Shown here: in pieces, positions 1 to 13,450 of the stretch | Position numbering within the stretch: position 1 is the first letter of the stretch | Layout: the number at the start of each line of letters is the position of its first letter | Assembly: GCF_964355755.1 (NCBI RefSeq) | Contig: NC_092679.1 | Coordinates: forward strand, 5,268,001 to 5,332,000 | DNA: 64,000 bases | Direction: 5' to 3' | From: Antedon mediterranea | Taxonomy: Eukaryota > Echinodermata > Crinoidea > Comatulida > Antedonidae | Position numbers and translations under genes: made by a program | The notes under the pieces: generated by a model | The model's database searches: none | The model's input: the letters and a program-made list of their open reading frames with translations, nothing else | What the model was told of the DNA's origin: nothing

Positions 1-77
1 GCTGGTGGCCCGTATATACTGAATAAAATCTCTCATTGGAGAGAACTGATATATTTCAAAGAACCGTCTGATAGGCC

Positions 78-275
78 TATACAATTTGTACTGTACTTAC
101 AAGTTGTAAGCCTACTCTAATAATATATTACTTCCATTTTTTGATGATGTCAAATCTATTTATTTTTCTCATATACAATTTGTACTGTATTTAAAAAATG
201 TAATGTAAGCCTACTTTAATAATACTGTAGGCTACTTCCATTTTTAGATGATGTCAAATTTATTTATTTTTCTCA
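78..275. repeat. Tandem duplication, two units of about 94 and 104 bp
   Basis: Units at 78-171 and 172-275 share the opening TATACAATTTGTACTGTA, a central TGTAAGCCTACT and the closing TTATTTTTCTCA. The second has small insertions. It is a head-to-tail duplication with moderate divergence. Confidence 0.85.
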
Positions 276-3200
276 ATTGAATATCTAGTGTACATTTTAA
301 TTAAGAAATACAAAAGATCGACCGAGTTTTAAACAAGATAAGGTCACATGATTCATTTGAATCAATCACAGCTAGCAAGCATTGTTAATAATGACGATTC
401 TGATTATAAAGAAAAGATGCCAACGCGAAGAAACATATAAAGTAAGGGTCAATCACCGGACTGCAGGCTTTAATAAGGTCAATTGTGACACGACCATGTA
501 CAACTGACCACCAAGGATAGGACAGTGGACAGCTGAATATGTCGATACTTGTAATGAGCGAGCGATGACCTGGTTCCTAATCAAATAAAGGTAGTTTGTA
601 GGTTGGTGTAATTTACCGGTGTAGTGTTGCAATAAAGGTTATAGGCCTAATAATGGAAAGAATCTACTTTAAAGAACGTAGAAAAAAATAAATTCTGTAA
701 AGTTAGTATTAACAACTAATTTTGATACTCTTATTAATAATTTGTTTGGGAAAATACATTTCTATAAATAATGCTCTCGTTTAACTTGAATAGTCCCGCT
801 GTAATAATTTCTAAACGGGAGTAAAGATTAAATAATTTAAATATAAGTGTATGAACTTTTATAAAGTGAAAATTACAAATTCAGTTAAAATGGTTATCAA
901 CAGGTTTTGTGGGTTATACCTCTTTGGTGGCCAAACGTGTAGAGATACTAAAGTAAATTGTTATTAAAGCCACTGACATGGAGGTCAATGTTATGGTCTC
1001 AAAACAAGCAGCTCATTAGCACCAACGACATAAGTCCCCCAAAACTGTTATCAAACTTAGTTTATCTGTTATGACATTGTGTCATTCGATCATAGCAACA
1101 GTGATTTGTTAACTACAAGGACAGGGCATAAATCACATCAAAAGTGATAATTCAACAATTTATTTCGAGAAACTACAACCATTTATTTTAGTTTGTTTGA
1201 AGAAATAGTTTGCAAACATATTTAAATTGATGCGCAGTTAACTGTTATTTATTTATGATGCTAAAGAAAACTTGCAACACTCTTTAATACATTCTTCTAA
1301 TTTACCATCTTCTAAGATTTATTCAAAATACGTAAAGGGTTAAAGTTGTTATTAACGGTCAAACATCGGTACATAAAACGAAATTAAATAAGACAGAGTA
1401 TAAATTACATCTGTTGTCTGAAAACTGAAATGATTTAAAACGTTTAGAAACAAGGAAAATATACCATCTCCGTATCGTACTGCATAATTGGTAGAGTTTC
1501 AATTGGTTAAAACGATTCAACAACTTCTTGTTTATGTCCCTACATCTCAAGATATAAAAAAACTATTGAATTTATCACTAGGCCTACGATACATTATTTA
1601 TACTATGCGTTGCTCGAGATGAGAAAACACTATTTGCCAACATACAGACAACATGTATGTAAACAAACTTTGAAATAGAGCTCAATTTTGATAGAAACAT
1701 AACTAATAAACAATTTAAAACAAATGAAAAGGGGAAGCAGCAAACAACGAGCGAATAATAAGTACAAGTTAAGACTAGTAAAGAGTAATGAGTTCCAGCT
1801 TTTCCCTGACCGAAGAGACGACCGGTACTCCGTTTTTATGTTTGAAAAATACGTACATAAATTTAACTATCATAAAAGTATAAACAGGTTGAATTCAGTA
1901 TAAAAGATTCTGATTTTGTAAAAACATTCTTAATTTTGAAGAATTTTTTTTGTTGCTATTTTTTAGACCAGGACCGGGGAAATCTGCAACATTTGTAAAC
2001 TCGTGTACGCGATTAGTTTGTTTAAAATACCCAGGATCGCTAACTCCATAAACAAACATCGCCTCAAGGTTCGTCTCCAGTTTAATTGATCCCACCAATC
2101 ACAACACTCTTTTAATTGAAATGTTAACGAGAGTCGTATTTTCTTACAAGTGAGAAAAATACCTTATTACAATCTGTCGCCGAAATGTCCAATGAGATAA
2201 ATAATAAAAATAATTACATGCATATACTTTGTGTTGTTTGTTTTAAAATAGGGCACACTTTTGTTTAAAAAAGTAAAGTTATTACAAAAAATACACAATA
2301 TGTAAGTCCTATTAAGTTCTGTAAACATTTGGAGTGCAGTGTACGTGTAAAGAGAACAATGGTTTCTGAATGATTTTGTAACATTTTAAAAATCTTTTAA
2401 TTGTAAATATTTAAAACAAACTAAAAAATGTATGAAAAACATTCAAAGAATAATTGCTGTTAACATATTACCGTATGCCTAATGATATGGGTTTGAAATT
2501 GTTCCTGGAACAACATAACCTGTATAATAAAAAATGAACTGTAGCAAAGGAGTATAAAACAACATAACAACGTTTACTGATTCGGACAAAAATGCGTAAT
2601 ATTTTGTTTTCAGTATATTATCAATTATCAACGCATTTTAGTGGTGTTTGATTGATTCACAAAATAACAGATAGGTTTAATTCATTATTTATGTTCGTGA
2701 TGATTTGTGCGTGTGTCACTGTTTTTGTTTGAGTAGATCCTTACGGAGCCCGATGCTGTATTACTTTCATTGACCTAATAATTGACTTATCAACAGAAAT
2801 ATTTTCCATTTCTTGTTTACTACAGTAAACATCTGTTGTCTGAGAAGTCAAAATGTGGCAACAAATTATCTTTTGCAGGTGAGGATGCGTTGTTATGATT
2901 GTAAACCTACAGGAATTATCAGCACATTTTCTATCAGACAGAAATAAAGAATGTATATAATATGTAATTTGTTTAAAATGTACACAATGTTATAACATAA
3001 GTGTTAGTTTCATGATAGTCTTGACGAATCATTCTAAAAAAAATATTTAAATCTCATGAATTTGGAACAAAATTATTATTTAAAACAATGATAAGGTAAA
3101 CGAATCAACTGGAATATGCTGACAGATTGAAAATCAATATTGTATTATTCATTTCATTTCAAAGACCTTACGAATAAGAAATAGAACATTAATTTATAAC

Positions 3201-4655
3201 AAGCCCAACATGTTCTTTTTAACGAATACAAAAGTTTACATAAATTCCATGCTTTCAAAAATTGTTCTTAAAATATTACTATTTTTGGTAAATATATTAA
3301 TTAAAATAGTAAATATATGGATTTTTTCTATAAAAAGATTGGTATTATACACCAATAATACCAGTCTTATCAATTTTGTTTTATAAATAGACCTATTATC
3401 AACAACTTATATTGTGTACAATTTCCTAACACGGCGTTGGATCTTGTTTCACTACGTTGGTTTTAAAAATAGTTTACAACTCAGATTTCATTTCACTCTT
3501 TTTTTATTTTTATAAGAATCTGAAATAAATTCCAAAACAGCCCATTAATACTTAATACTTGTTTTAATAAACACAGGTGTTACAACTGGTATTCTTGATT
3601 TGTGAAATTGGGACCCATGCGGCATTCTTTAGGCCTACTGCATTTTCAAACACCCCATCTATACTTTTCTGCCATTAGAGTCTACGGAATTCTGCTCGAT
3701 TTTCCCCACTCTACTCATTTTCGCGAACATATTTTGACGTATTACAACAGGGAATTTATTTAAAATAGTGAAAAAAAAAAAAACACACTGCTTATGAGTA
3801 GGTAATATAGGTCTAACTTCTACAAAATAACCAATATTTTTATTGTATGTATTGTCCAAATGTTCATAAATGAAGACAAACATTTTCTGTTTTGTCTCAT
3901 GCCTATTACTTGCTCCTGACAAGATGAAATGTAAATCGTACTTTTTAAGAACTTTTGCAGAATAAATATTATTATTATTAAATGCCATCTGAACAGAACG
4001 ATAGTTATTGATAGAAAATTGATATTTTTAAGACTTTTATACATTTTTGTTAAATTGGTAGACGATGACAATAAAATGGTTTCAGATAGCGACTTCAATC
4101 AACTGAATATTTTTCTAGGTCGGGTTGTTGTACCTTGTAAACAGTGAGAAAATTTTGGGTCGATCTTCAGACGCCGTCTGATTCTCATAACTTATTGAAT
4201 TATATAAATCAATTATAACTGATATTTTAAACTGGCAATGATTTGATACCAAAACAATTCGCAAACGATTTAATTTACTTTTTTACACAAGTGTAAATTG
4301 TAATGCACCGCAACACAAATAAACCTATCAAAAGGCTTAACAAGAAATACCAATAATTGTTGTTTATGACAATTAGAAACGGGAACATTTCACTGTTGGG
4401 ATTTGTTATTTATGGAAGTTTTAAAAACTGGCAGAGGTGTCAACTAGCGGGACAAGTATACTGTACCAAAAATTGTAAAGAGAAAATCCAGACGGGTATA
4501 GCACCTGTCTTGTATTGAATCCATCACTGTTATTGCAATCAAACGTCAACTCAACGCGTCAATCATAAAAATAATGACAAAACAATTGGTAGTTATTTTT
4601 GAAATAATTGTGGAAAACGCATGTTGAGTTTGCATTCGCTACGCGTTTGCGCTAA
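276..4655. other. AT-rich non-coding stretch
   Basis: No gene, RNA or element recognised. Short open frames (for example at 3659-3988 on the minus strand) have AT-rich composition and no recognisable domain. Confidence 0.6.
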
Positions 4656-4815
4656 ACCTCTGTCTACACTATCAAACTAGTTTGACAAAAAAGTGTGACG
4701 TGCCCAAATACGGTAGTGATATGTCCAAATATGGTATTAATATGACATCATCATGTTCATATATGGGCACATCACATTTTGTTGTCACATAAAGTTTGCT
4801 AGCGTAGACAGGGCT
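4656..4815. mobile_element. MITE family A, copy 1 (PIF/Harbinger-like)
   Basis: A 160-bp element with inverted ends of the type AGCYCTGTCTACACTATCAA, followed by ACTAGTTTG on the left. The interior carries repeated AAATAYGGTA and GACATCATCATG motifs. It is flanked by TAA (left) and TTA (right). It is homologous to the copies at 43508, 47138 and 61870. It is too short to encode a transposase. Confidence 0.8.
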
Positions 4816-7394
4816 TTAGGCAAGATTTGACTAAATAAGTGCAACGAATCTTCCACTGAAAAAGCAGTAGCTTTTGACAGATCAGTCGGTTTTTATAGCA
4901 CAAGGGCAATGGAGATAATTTCTTCATGATTAAACAATGTTATTATCTAATCAGTTTTATATTTACCCTTTCTTTTATAATTAATAAGTTTCATCACTCT
5001 TTCCTGGTTTCACAGTGTAACCCCATGGAATATTAGGATAGGAACTAGGACGAAAACGTTTAGTGTATGTACTCCTCAAACTTTCATTCCTTTGCTAAAT
5101 AAGTTGTTCGTTTATTACTTATTATTTAAACTTTCCTAATATCTGTTAAAAACTTTGCTACCGGTACTAATGGTATTCAAATCACAGATATACTAAATTA
5201 AATTTTAAAAGTATGTATAACCCCAAAAACCATCTTTAATTCGGTTATTAATGTTCGCGCGTTAGAAAAAATGGTATTATCAAATAATTTGATTTATTAT
5301 TATTGCAGAATATTCAACATATACTGTTCAATGTCTTTTAAAGTACAACCAATTCATTGTAAAAGTAAACGACATAGCAAGGCGCCTAGCTGTTAGTCAG
5401 ATGTCCGTCAATCTCAATATCAGGAAATCTAAACCTAGGATTTCAAGCCTTGTTTTGGCATCTTTTACGTTCTGCACAAATGTGTGTACTATTTGGAAGC
5501 AGTCAAGACGCGTTGATATCTTTTAAATAATTATAGATACTTTTAAGTCATCGTTTCAACACCAAAAACGGAAACAGAACTTCTTCTTTTGAGAGAAACC
5601 AGATATATTCTATTGCTGCATTTCCAGTTACAAGTAATTAAATAGTAATTCTTTTGTGCGCGTGTTATTGGAATCATCAAACAAACTGAAAATATCTTTA
5701 AATAAAAAAAAAGTATTTGTCCAGAACCACAAAGAAAATAACACTATACTTATAATTATCATAACCTTTACAATTACAATTATTTATGATTATTTTATAG
5801 TAATCATTCATAATAGTATTTTAACTTGAATAATAATCAAGTATTAAAAGAATACAAGATTTAATATTAATAAAATAAAAGAAAGAACAATATGAAAATC
5901 GCCTACACTAACGAAAATACAGTAAATTAACAAATACTTTGTTTGATTTATTCTGATAAAAATGAGCAGTAAAATTAAACTAATTGAATCAGGATAGCCA
6001 AAGACAAGTTTGAAATAATCTAAAACTTTTTCCATTTGGACCCTTAACAATTAGAATTTAATAACAAGATATACATTGATAACAAACAACAAGCTCATGA
6101 TCAAACAGGAAAACAACGACATACTTACTAATGCAAATGCCGCACATTTCAATACTTTTAAAACAAAAGATAATTTTTTAATTAATGTTTCTGTTTTTAT
6201 TTTTTTCTCTCTTGTTTTTTCCTACGGCATTGATAAGAACACCTCTGAGGTGATACTTTGTTTCCTTTTTCTTTTCAAAAGAATTTATTTAGTTTAAGTT
6301 TACAATGATTGTATCTATTCATATTTAAAAAGTCCTTCCTTAACATATTTCCGCGTTGCTGGCTTATTCTGTAAGCCTGTGGATATAAAAGCAGCCTGGG
6401 TTCGTAGTTATTTCACCAAGTTCTTCAATCATAAAGTCTTTAACAATTTTTTTTTACGTGGAAACTAAAAGCGCCCTCTAGTGTAATATTGGAATATTTC
6501 CATTATAACAAACTAAAATTTTTAAATAACTGCAAAGTTTAAAAAATTGAAAAAAAAATTCAAATTATTTTTGTTGTTTGCAAGACAATTTCTAACGTCA
6601 TCCTCGATTCTATATCAATCAGGCTATACTTAACATGAATGTTTACTCAATGTTGGATTGAGTCCGTATCGTATCATGAATAGGCCATTCATGTTTATGT
6701 GTTAATGTGATGGAAATAATCATTTTAAAATGTTGAATGTAAAATGATATAGATAAAGTAATCCATACCTGTATTGGGGTCTCATGTGTAATAAATTTCG
6801 CCAATTTACAATAGAAAGTAGGAGAACATGTTTACATAACTGTAATTGATTTTCTAAAATAAATAAATGTTTTCCGAAACAAGGGGAGGGAGAGAAATGA
6901 AGATTTCTATTAGGTTAATCCAAACCACTAACCTATTTCTCCATGTCCTAATACAACATTCATGTCATTCTACCGTTAGTAAATAATTATACACAAATAA
7001 ATATTAAAACCTTTCAATGTGATAATATTATAATACTGTAATGTTGTTGGTAATAGTTGTAAATGGGTATGACATGAGTATGAATACAATGGTTATGATC
7101 TTATGAAAATACAGAGATAAATACGACAGTAGCACCTACAGACAAACCGACAGGTCCTCTAATTACCGTACCGATTTCCATAGTGGAAGATTTGCGGTGA
7201 TGATTACTCATGAAACTATTTGATATTTATGAAAAAAACGATGCTATTGACATGATGTCGATAGATATACTAAACCATAATGCCTAATCACGATTGAAGA
7301 AGATAATATAATTTGACAAATAATTATAACAAGAAATATTTCTTACAAAAAACGCTGCTCGCTTATTGAAAAATATTTTTTATTTCAAATGTTT
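4816..7394. other. AT-rich non-coding stretch
   Basis: No gene recognised. An isolated GATATAAAAGC TATA-like motif at 6382-6392 has no supported coding region downstream. Confidence 0.5.
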
Positions 7395-7560
7395 TTGAAT
7401 GTGTCATTTTATTGTCACATAATAGATAGTTATTTTACCTGAAAAAACAAATACTTAAATTGTCTGTCAGACAATGGTTTTTGGGTTTCTTTTCATTTTT
7501 TATATGTGAATAAATATTACTTTTTTGTTACAGAAGTGAATACTCAATTTCTGTCACTTT
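7395..7560. mobile_element. MITE family B, degraded relic
   Basis: It contains diverged forms of the family B interior seen at 21511-21807 and 44359-44664: CATTTTATTGTCACATAATA, then TTTTACCTGAAAAAAC, TGTCAGACAATGGTTTTTGG and ACAGAAGTGA in the same order. The ends are not clear. Confidence 0.45.
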
Positions 7561-9804
7561 AGTTAATTTTATTGCTAAGGTCAAATCTGGGGGTCACTTC
7601 ATCACCCTAGATATTTCAATTGTGAAGTATCCTATTACAAACACAAACTTTAATGGACTGTTTCGATAATAATTCAATGAATATCTGACACTGACAGTGA
7701 ATATAGGGATTTGTAATTTTAGCATGACATGTCCTAATAGACTCTTTCCCAGCCGTTTTTTGGGTCTACTGTAGCAGCTGGAATCAATAAATCATAGTGG
7801 AGTTTCCATTTTCACAAAACTGTCTGTCCTTAGAACTATAACTGCTGCTTGCTTTAGCTTCTGATTGAGTAGTCCTAATGGGACGTAGCGGGCTAGAGCA
7901 GCAGCGTGAAAAACCTGATCAAGTGGAACAAAAAGTATGTTTTACGTAACTAAGTAACCATGCGAACATAATGGTATATAAATAAGCCTATTCGGTGGTA
8001 ATATTGGAGGTAACCGGTGTGATGATAACGGTTGATAAAACACCTCTTGCAACTTCCATGGATATGATCTGGAAAAAACTTGAATATTGTAGCAGCAGTG
8101 TGTCTATTTCAGTTTCTGCTTGTAAGATGATATTGTCTATTTTTTGCACGAAATGTCTCAATTTTAGACATTCTTTTCTTCCAGACATCGGGGCATATCA
8201 TGAAGACTGTAGTACGGATATCTGATCATCAACCGACTGTAGGAATACTTTTCAATTCTAGGGGCCTATATATATCATAATAGGGCAAATAGACACTTAA
8301 AAAGTATTCAGACACCCTATGCATGCCTTTGAGTGTAATGTACATCTGGGTCTAAAATTTATCAAGTGACCTCAATTGAACCTGTCTAGAAAGTGTTAGC
8401 TACTGTGATACTTTCAACCGAAACTCGTTGTACAAATAGATCATATATTTCTTCAAGTAAACATCCAAGATCAAGTAAACGAATAAGAGAAAACGATACA
8501 CCATAATTGACCCTGGTAATGAGTTAGCGATTCACCGTCCTGCTTGCAAGTAAATACAACCATTCTCCGTCCACTTTCGCCTTTCAATTTCTCTTCATTA
8601 ATCAGAGAAAATGCGTTGGAAATGTGTAAATATTTGACACTAGTAAATATATTCGGGAGCATGTTCGTTGTGGTTGATTTAGGCGTGGAGAAATCAGTGA
8701 AGTCCACGTTTTTTTTAATGTAAATACACCGTATGTAGGTCGGGTCTTTAGGTGTCCGGCTTCTTAGCCCTCTCAATATCGAGACGATTAGTTCGTGCAA
8801 GTCCAGATTTTATTTGTTTTTGCCCATAACTATGTGTGTATGGTTGACCCTTGTGTACAGAAGAGAGGACGAGTGACCAAGGTCACTAGGTGTCACTGAA
8901 TGGACCTAGTTTTTAAAATTCAAGTAAGAAACAACTTATTACAGCTAACAACTACTGTTATTATTGGATTAAATTATTTTAACCATGGGACCACAAGTAA
9001 AATCATTATACATTACAATCTCATGACTGGCAGATACATAGCTTTAGTAGTCTGTATTCATTGTCCCAAGTTCAAGTTGTATACGTATGAAACGGCATAT
9101 GTGCCAAAATATTTATCTTTTGACCAATGTTAAGACAAAACTCCGTCTGGAACCCAGACTAGGCTTTTATGTAAATAGGTTTAAGATGATAAAACTGATC
9201 TCGATCTCCGTATAGCCATTGGTATTATGAAATGAACAATGACAACATGAAATGTTCAATTTTGTGGAATTCATTTTTCTTTTTAAATTAAAGTAAAATC
9301 CGTTGGAAAGTTACGGTAAAGTTTTAATTAAGTCCATTGCGGCTCACCTCTCTATACATTTCAGTCCATATGCTACTTTTTGGATCCATGGGCAAATTGC
9401 TGAAAATGTGAAATGATAGTGACTAGATCTGAATAGAGATACAATAAAATGAGCAGAAAACTAAATCAAAATAGTTAAAAAGAAACATTTTCTGAAAATA
9501 TGATATTAAGCATGTTCATAATATTAAATTATTAATTTCGTGTCCAACATATCATTTTTATTGTCGGTTTTCTTTTTCAATGACGAGAAAATTTGTAACA
9601 GAATATTATGAACATTATACATGAATAACATGAATATCATGACAATCTTGTTTGTTAATGTGTTCTAATAATCTGTAATGTAAGGCAATCTGGGGAACGA
9701 ATACATTATATATACACAGAGAAGAATACAATATTACTTTGAATAATTACTAAACCCAAAAATAAAATAAATATAATGCGACTAATTGAAACAAGGCCAT
9801 ATGC
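7561..9804. other. Non-coding stretch, nothing recognised
   Basis: A 109-codon minus-strand frame at 8471-8800 is the longest open stretch. It has no recognisable domain and no clear splice context. Confidence 0.5.
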
Positions 9805-9897
9805 ATGGCTGTAGTCCCGTGCTCAAGTTAGTGTTTACCGACCGACCACCAACCGACTGACTGACCGACCAACCGACCGACATAGTGAGCTGCAGAG
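9805..9897. repeat. Dispersed GACC-rich repeat, copy 1
   Basis: ATGGCTGTAGTCCCGTG, then AGTTAGTGTTTACCGACC, a run of CCGACC/AACCGAC units, and ACATAGTGAGCTGCAGA. The same modules recur in order and orientation at 24801-24900. The repeat class is unknown. Confidence 0.7.
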
Positions 9898-10056
9898 TCG
9901 CGTGACGAGAAGTGGAACAAAACAACAATGTAAGTGTTGTCAGTTTTAAGATTTACATGTAATATATATATATATTATTATGTTTTTTACATTCTGAACT
10001 ATATTAAATGCAGTAACATTTCAAACTAAACACTGGTCACACTCTGGTTAGTAAAG

Positions 10057-10256
10057 CCTGTTTTCCTGTCGACGTTATTTAACGCTATCGTTAACAATAA
10101 TCGGCGATCTTTTACGTAAACATTGAAATGTTAACGATTTACAGGAAAAGGTAATCGCTATCGTTATCATTTCAACTTGATCGTTTTCAAACGATCGTCG
10201 TTGAACTTGTAACGATCAACGACGATAGCGTCTACTAACGTCGACAGGAAAACAGG
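10057..10256. mobile_element. 200-bp palindromic MITE with TAAAG target duplication
   Basis: Inverted ends CCTGTTTTCCTGTCGACGTT are identical on both sides for about 21 bp and stay similar inward (ACGCTATCGT). They are flanked by perfect TAAAG direct repeats at 10052-10056 and 10257-10261. There is no coding capacity. The superfamily is not assigned; a 5-bp duplication does not fit the TAA/TTA-flanked families in this window. Confidence 0.8.
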
Positions 10257-10445
10257 TAAAGCTAGAAACAGATCAACCAAAGTTACCAAAACATACCGTC
10301 GATACCACAACGCCCTCTAACGGGGTTTACTTTTTAAGATTCAGCTTTTGATATTTCAGATGCGATACACTTTTTACCAGTTAAACATAGATCTGTAAAT
10401 TCTATAGAAAATTCCAATTAAGATAATTCATAGAATTTCATTTTG

Positions 10446-10468
10446 ATAATAATAATAATAATAATAAT
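10446..10468. repeat. (AAT)n microsatellite
   Basis: About seven AAT units in perfect register. Confidence 0.9.
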
Positions 10469-10715
10469 TAGTTGTTATATAGTATTGAAATATAAATGCA
10501 TGTTTCCATAGGCCTAGCTCAAGTAATTTGAACCTCAACGCTCAAATGAAAACTTCAAACGGAAGTCTTTTTCAATTCAATACAGCCAATTGTGGTGAAG
10601 ATACATATTAATGTAATTACTTATCTGTTTTATGTTTTTAAATGTCGTTGATGTATGGTACTAATGTACGGCGCATCTATTAGGGCTTGTACACGTAAAA
10701 CTATTGTTATTTAAT

Positions 10716-10757
10716 TCTATCTATCTATCTATCTATCTATCCATCTATCTATCTATC
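10716..10757. repeat. (TCTA)n microsatellite
   Basis: About ten TCTA units with one C substitution. Confidence 0.95.
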
Positions 10758-10758
10758 A

Positions 10759-11442
10759 TTTCTTTCAAATTGTATTCTTATAATATCACATGTGAATCGC
10801 ATTCGCTGCTGTACCTTTGGGAAAACAGGTCATGTCACTGTCTTTCCACACTGGTATTAAAATATTGTAAATAAGTGACCAGTCTTAGGTTTTAGTGTCC
10901 CTTTAATGCGTGATCAATGTCCGAATTTAATTACTGACCATTCTCTCTGGTAGAGATTGCGTCGGTCAATCATCATTAGTCATGTATAATAGCATCCATT
11001 ACCATTTGGTGGTTATTCGTTTAGTTTATCCGCTTTTGTGCGTTCACGTATCAAATAACAACGGCGGCCGTTTGGATAATAGGCACGATGAACTACTAGG
11101 TAGGTCGCACCATTTTGAACTCAGTCTCGATTTAATTACAGTGAATTATTATGTCGGATCGGAATAAAAACAGTGAACTAGTACCGCAAACCATAGAACA
11201 TGTTAATCGTTCAAAACACAAGGTAAAGATATATTAGTGTTGATATTTGTTAATAACATCGTAAATGCACCTTTATCAACATTTATATTTAAAGCAAAAA
11301 TGTATAAATATTATTATATAAAATATTTAGAATTTACTATTCGAATAATACATACATGTTCCTATATAATATACCTATATACAAATGCGTATACAGTTAG
11401 AAAATACGTATTCTCGTCAATGAACTGACCTATATTTTTATG
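10759..11442. other. Non-coding stretch
   Basis: No gene recognised. The segment at about 10960-11130 is richer in GC and CpG than its surroundings and could be a conserved non-coding element; this needs a cross-species alignment. Confidence 0.4.
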
Positions 11443-11480
11443 TGACGTCACCGATACTGACAAACCGGTGTATATAAAAG
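11443..11480 (+). promoter_or_regulatory. CRE followed by TATA box (orphan promoter candidate)
   Basis: A full palindromic CRE, TGACGTCA (11443-11450), stands 28 bp upstream of TATATAAAAG (11471-11480). This spacing resembles cAMP-responsive neuropeptide promoters. The first downstream ATG (11516) opens only a 17-codon frame ending TGA, so no gene is established. Confidence 0.35.
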
Positions 11481-11569
11481 TACGCAACGCACAACAAAAG
11501 CAATATTTGATTATTATGAAAAGAAGTGAAAATCTAAGCAATTGCATTGGCATTTATACTAAGGAGTGA

Positions 11570-12574
11570 AATATCTCACAGACAATAGCTCAACTTAAAT
11601 CCCTATTATTAATAAATACAAAAACATTTAGTTTGATGTCTTTGAGGGATTTGTTAGAAATAAACCAAAGTTAATTACCAGGTTGTGGTTGAAATCAAGG
11701 GTGCGAGTTATTCAATTATTTATCTATGTATTCTGCTTTCGTTTAAAAGAATTGGAATGGCTTTGGTCACGGTCTCTGCTTCTAATAGGCCACTGTACTT
11801 TGACAGTATACCGCTCTACTATCGTACACTGATTATTTGATATATCGCTGTAACACACGATATTTTTCTTGACAGAATAATTATCTCATTTCAACTGCAC
11901 TTTGTAAAATAAGTTCACAAAGAATTAATTGCATATACTGTACTTCAGAGACATCATATTTTTCACTTTTTTTGCCTTTTATCTTGTGGTATTCAGGACG
12001 CTTTTTGCATTTGTGGTAACATTCGGTATATAACATGATGCGCACTGCTTTTCCCAAAGGTATACTAACACATTTATTTAAAATGTTAAAACAATAGATA
12101 TTGTATGACAACATTTTAAACGGTGTTACCTTGTATCTATATTGTCGAACATGTGTCAGTTATATATTCATAATTTATTGTATACATTTTTATCATGAAA
12201 CTAATACCAATACAATGGGTTTGTCTTAATTTGAAAAACCAAGATTTAAAAACCAAAAACCAACCAAGATTCACAGTAGATCGTAGTATGGCACAATACA
12301 TGACAAATCTCGATTATTCAATATTCTCTTCAATAGACATATTTTATATGCTTTTTTTAAAAAGTTGTTTTTATATTGCTATTAAGTACATGATTTGCAT
12401 TTTTGTGTTGAAATATAGAGTTTATGTATTTTGACTGAAAGCTACACACTGTATGGAAACAAAGAAACCAAAGCAATTACAGTGGTTTCGAATTACACTT
12501 CAACGCTCGTCAAATAAGCATTGAATTTTAAATCTGTCGCTAAGTTGTCCAATGCTCGATCTTACATTGATATC
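11570..12574. other. AT-rich non-coding stretch
   Basis: No gene recognised; short open frames only. Confidence 0.5.
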
Positions 12575-12588
12575 GTTACCATGGCAAC
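12575..12588. promoter_or_regulatory. Palindromic RFX X-box
   Basis: GTTACCATGGCAAC fits the RFX consensus GTHNYYATRRNAAC at all 14 positions. Such sites drive ciliary genes and act in enhancers. No ciliary gene was recognised nearby. Confidence 0.45.
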
Positions 12589-13088
12589 ATCATCATGTCC
12601 AGTTGTTCACCAAATGAGAAGTAAATTTTTCTTTATATTTTCGTTGTTAAGTTATAAACAACTTTTCTGTAAATTTCTAAAATGTTCAATATTAATCCTA
12701 TTTTTATTTTTTTTATTACGTTTTAAAACTTGTGAATAATGGGGAACGCATTAGGCCTACTAGTTTTGTCGTAAATATGGATATTTTATGAAAATTTAAT
12801 ATTTACCTGCGGAAGTTCACAATCGGAGGTGATACTTACCGGTATTGTTATTATTATTACTAACAATTAAATTGTTGGGTCTACAGTACATTATCGATTG
12901 CACATTATTAAGCCTATAGGCTAAAAAGCAAAAACACAAATAAATCATTTTACTGTACAGTTAATACTTTTCAAAATTTATATCGTTAAAATAAATTATT
13001 TTTAATTTGAAATAAGATGTTCCCATACCTATCTAATAAAAAATGTTAGCAGATACAGTCCAATATTAGTGTTAGAGTACGTATCGTA

Positions 13089-13450
13089 TGTAACACCTCC
13101 TTGCTGATCAAGGGAGTTTTGCACGAATAAGGACAAGACAGCAGAACGTATTGTGTTACAATTCAAGTTCACAATCGAGTTGTTGCCCCAAGCAGTCCAA
13201 ACCTTGCTTAGAGTTGGAGTGGTCAGGGGCTTGCTCAAGTTTATCTGGGAAACTTGCACAGAAACGCTTATATCGGGCCTAGGAATTCGCTTGGAGCGGT
13301 TCAAGAAGTTCACCAGCTCATCTGGGGGCTAGGAACATCCAGAAGCAGTTCACCGGGGCTAGAAACTAGCTCGAAGCGTTCCACCAGGGATTGATATTTA
13401 AAAATCCCTTTAGTTGAAGAAAACATTATAATTGTGCTAACAACATACTG
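13089..13450 (-). mobile_element. Possible solo LTR or other retroelement fragment
   Basis: An isolated stretch richer in GC than its neighbours. Read on the minus strand it begins TGTTGTTAGCAC, contains a GATATAAGCG TATA-like motif and ends GGAGGTGTTACA. The TG...CA termini and internal promoter resemble a Gypsy-type LTR. No matching target duplication or internal retroviral coding was found. The repeated GCTAG/TTCACC modules at 13300-13385 are unexplained. Confidence 0.25.

Noticed and set aside
2853-2878. ATG with good context followed by TGCAG/GTGAGG (MWQQIIFC)
   Set aside because: Only 26 nt with one splice-like site and no partner exon; chance is likely.
3659-3988. 109-codon minus-strand frame
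   Set aside because: AT-driven composition (Asn/Lys/Phe-rich) with a competing overlapping frame; no domain.
8471-8800. 109-codon minus-strand frame
   Set aside because: No recognisable domain, no splice sites in agreement; a conservation test would be needed to revive it.
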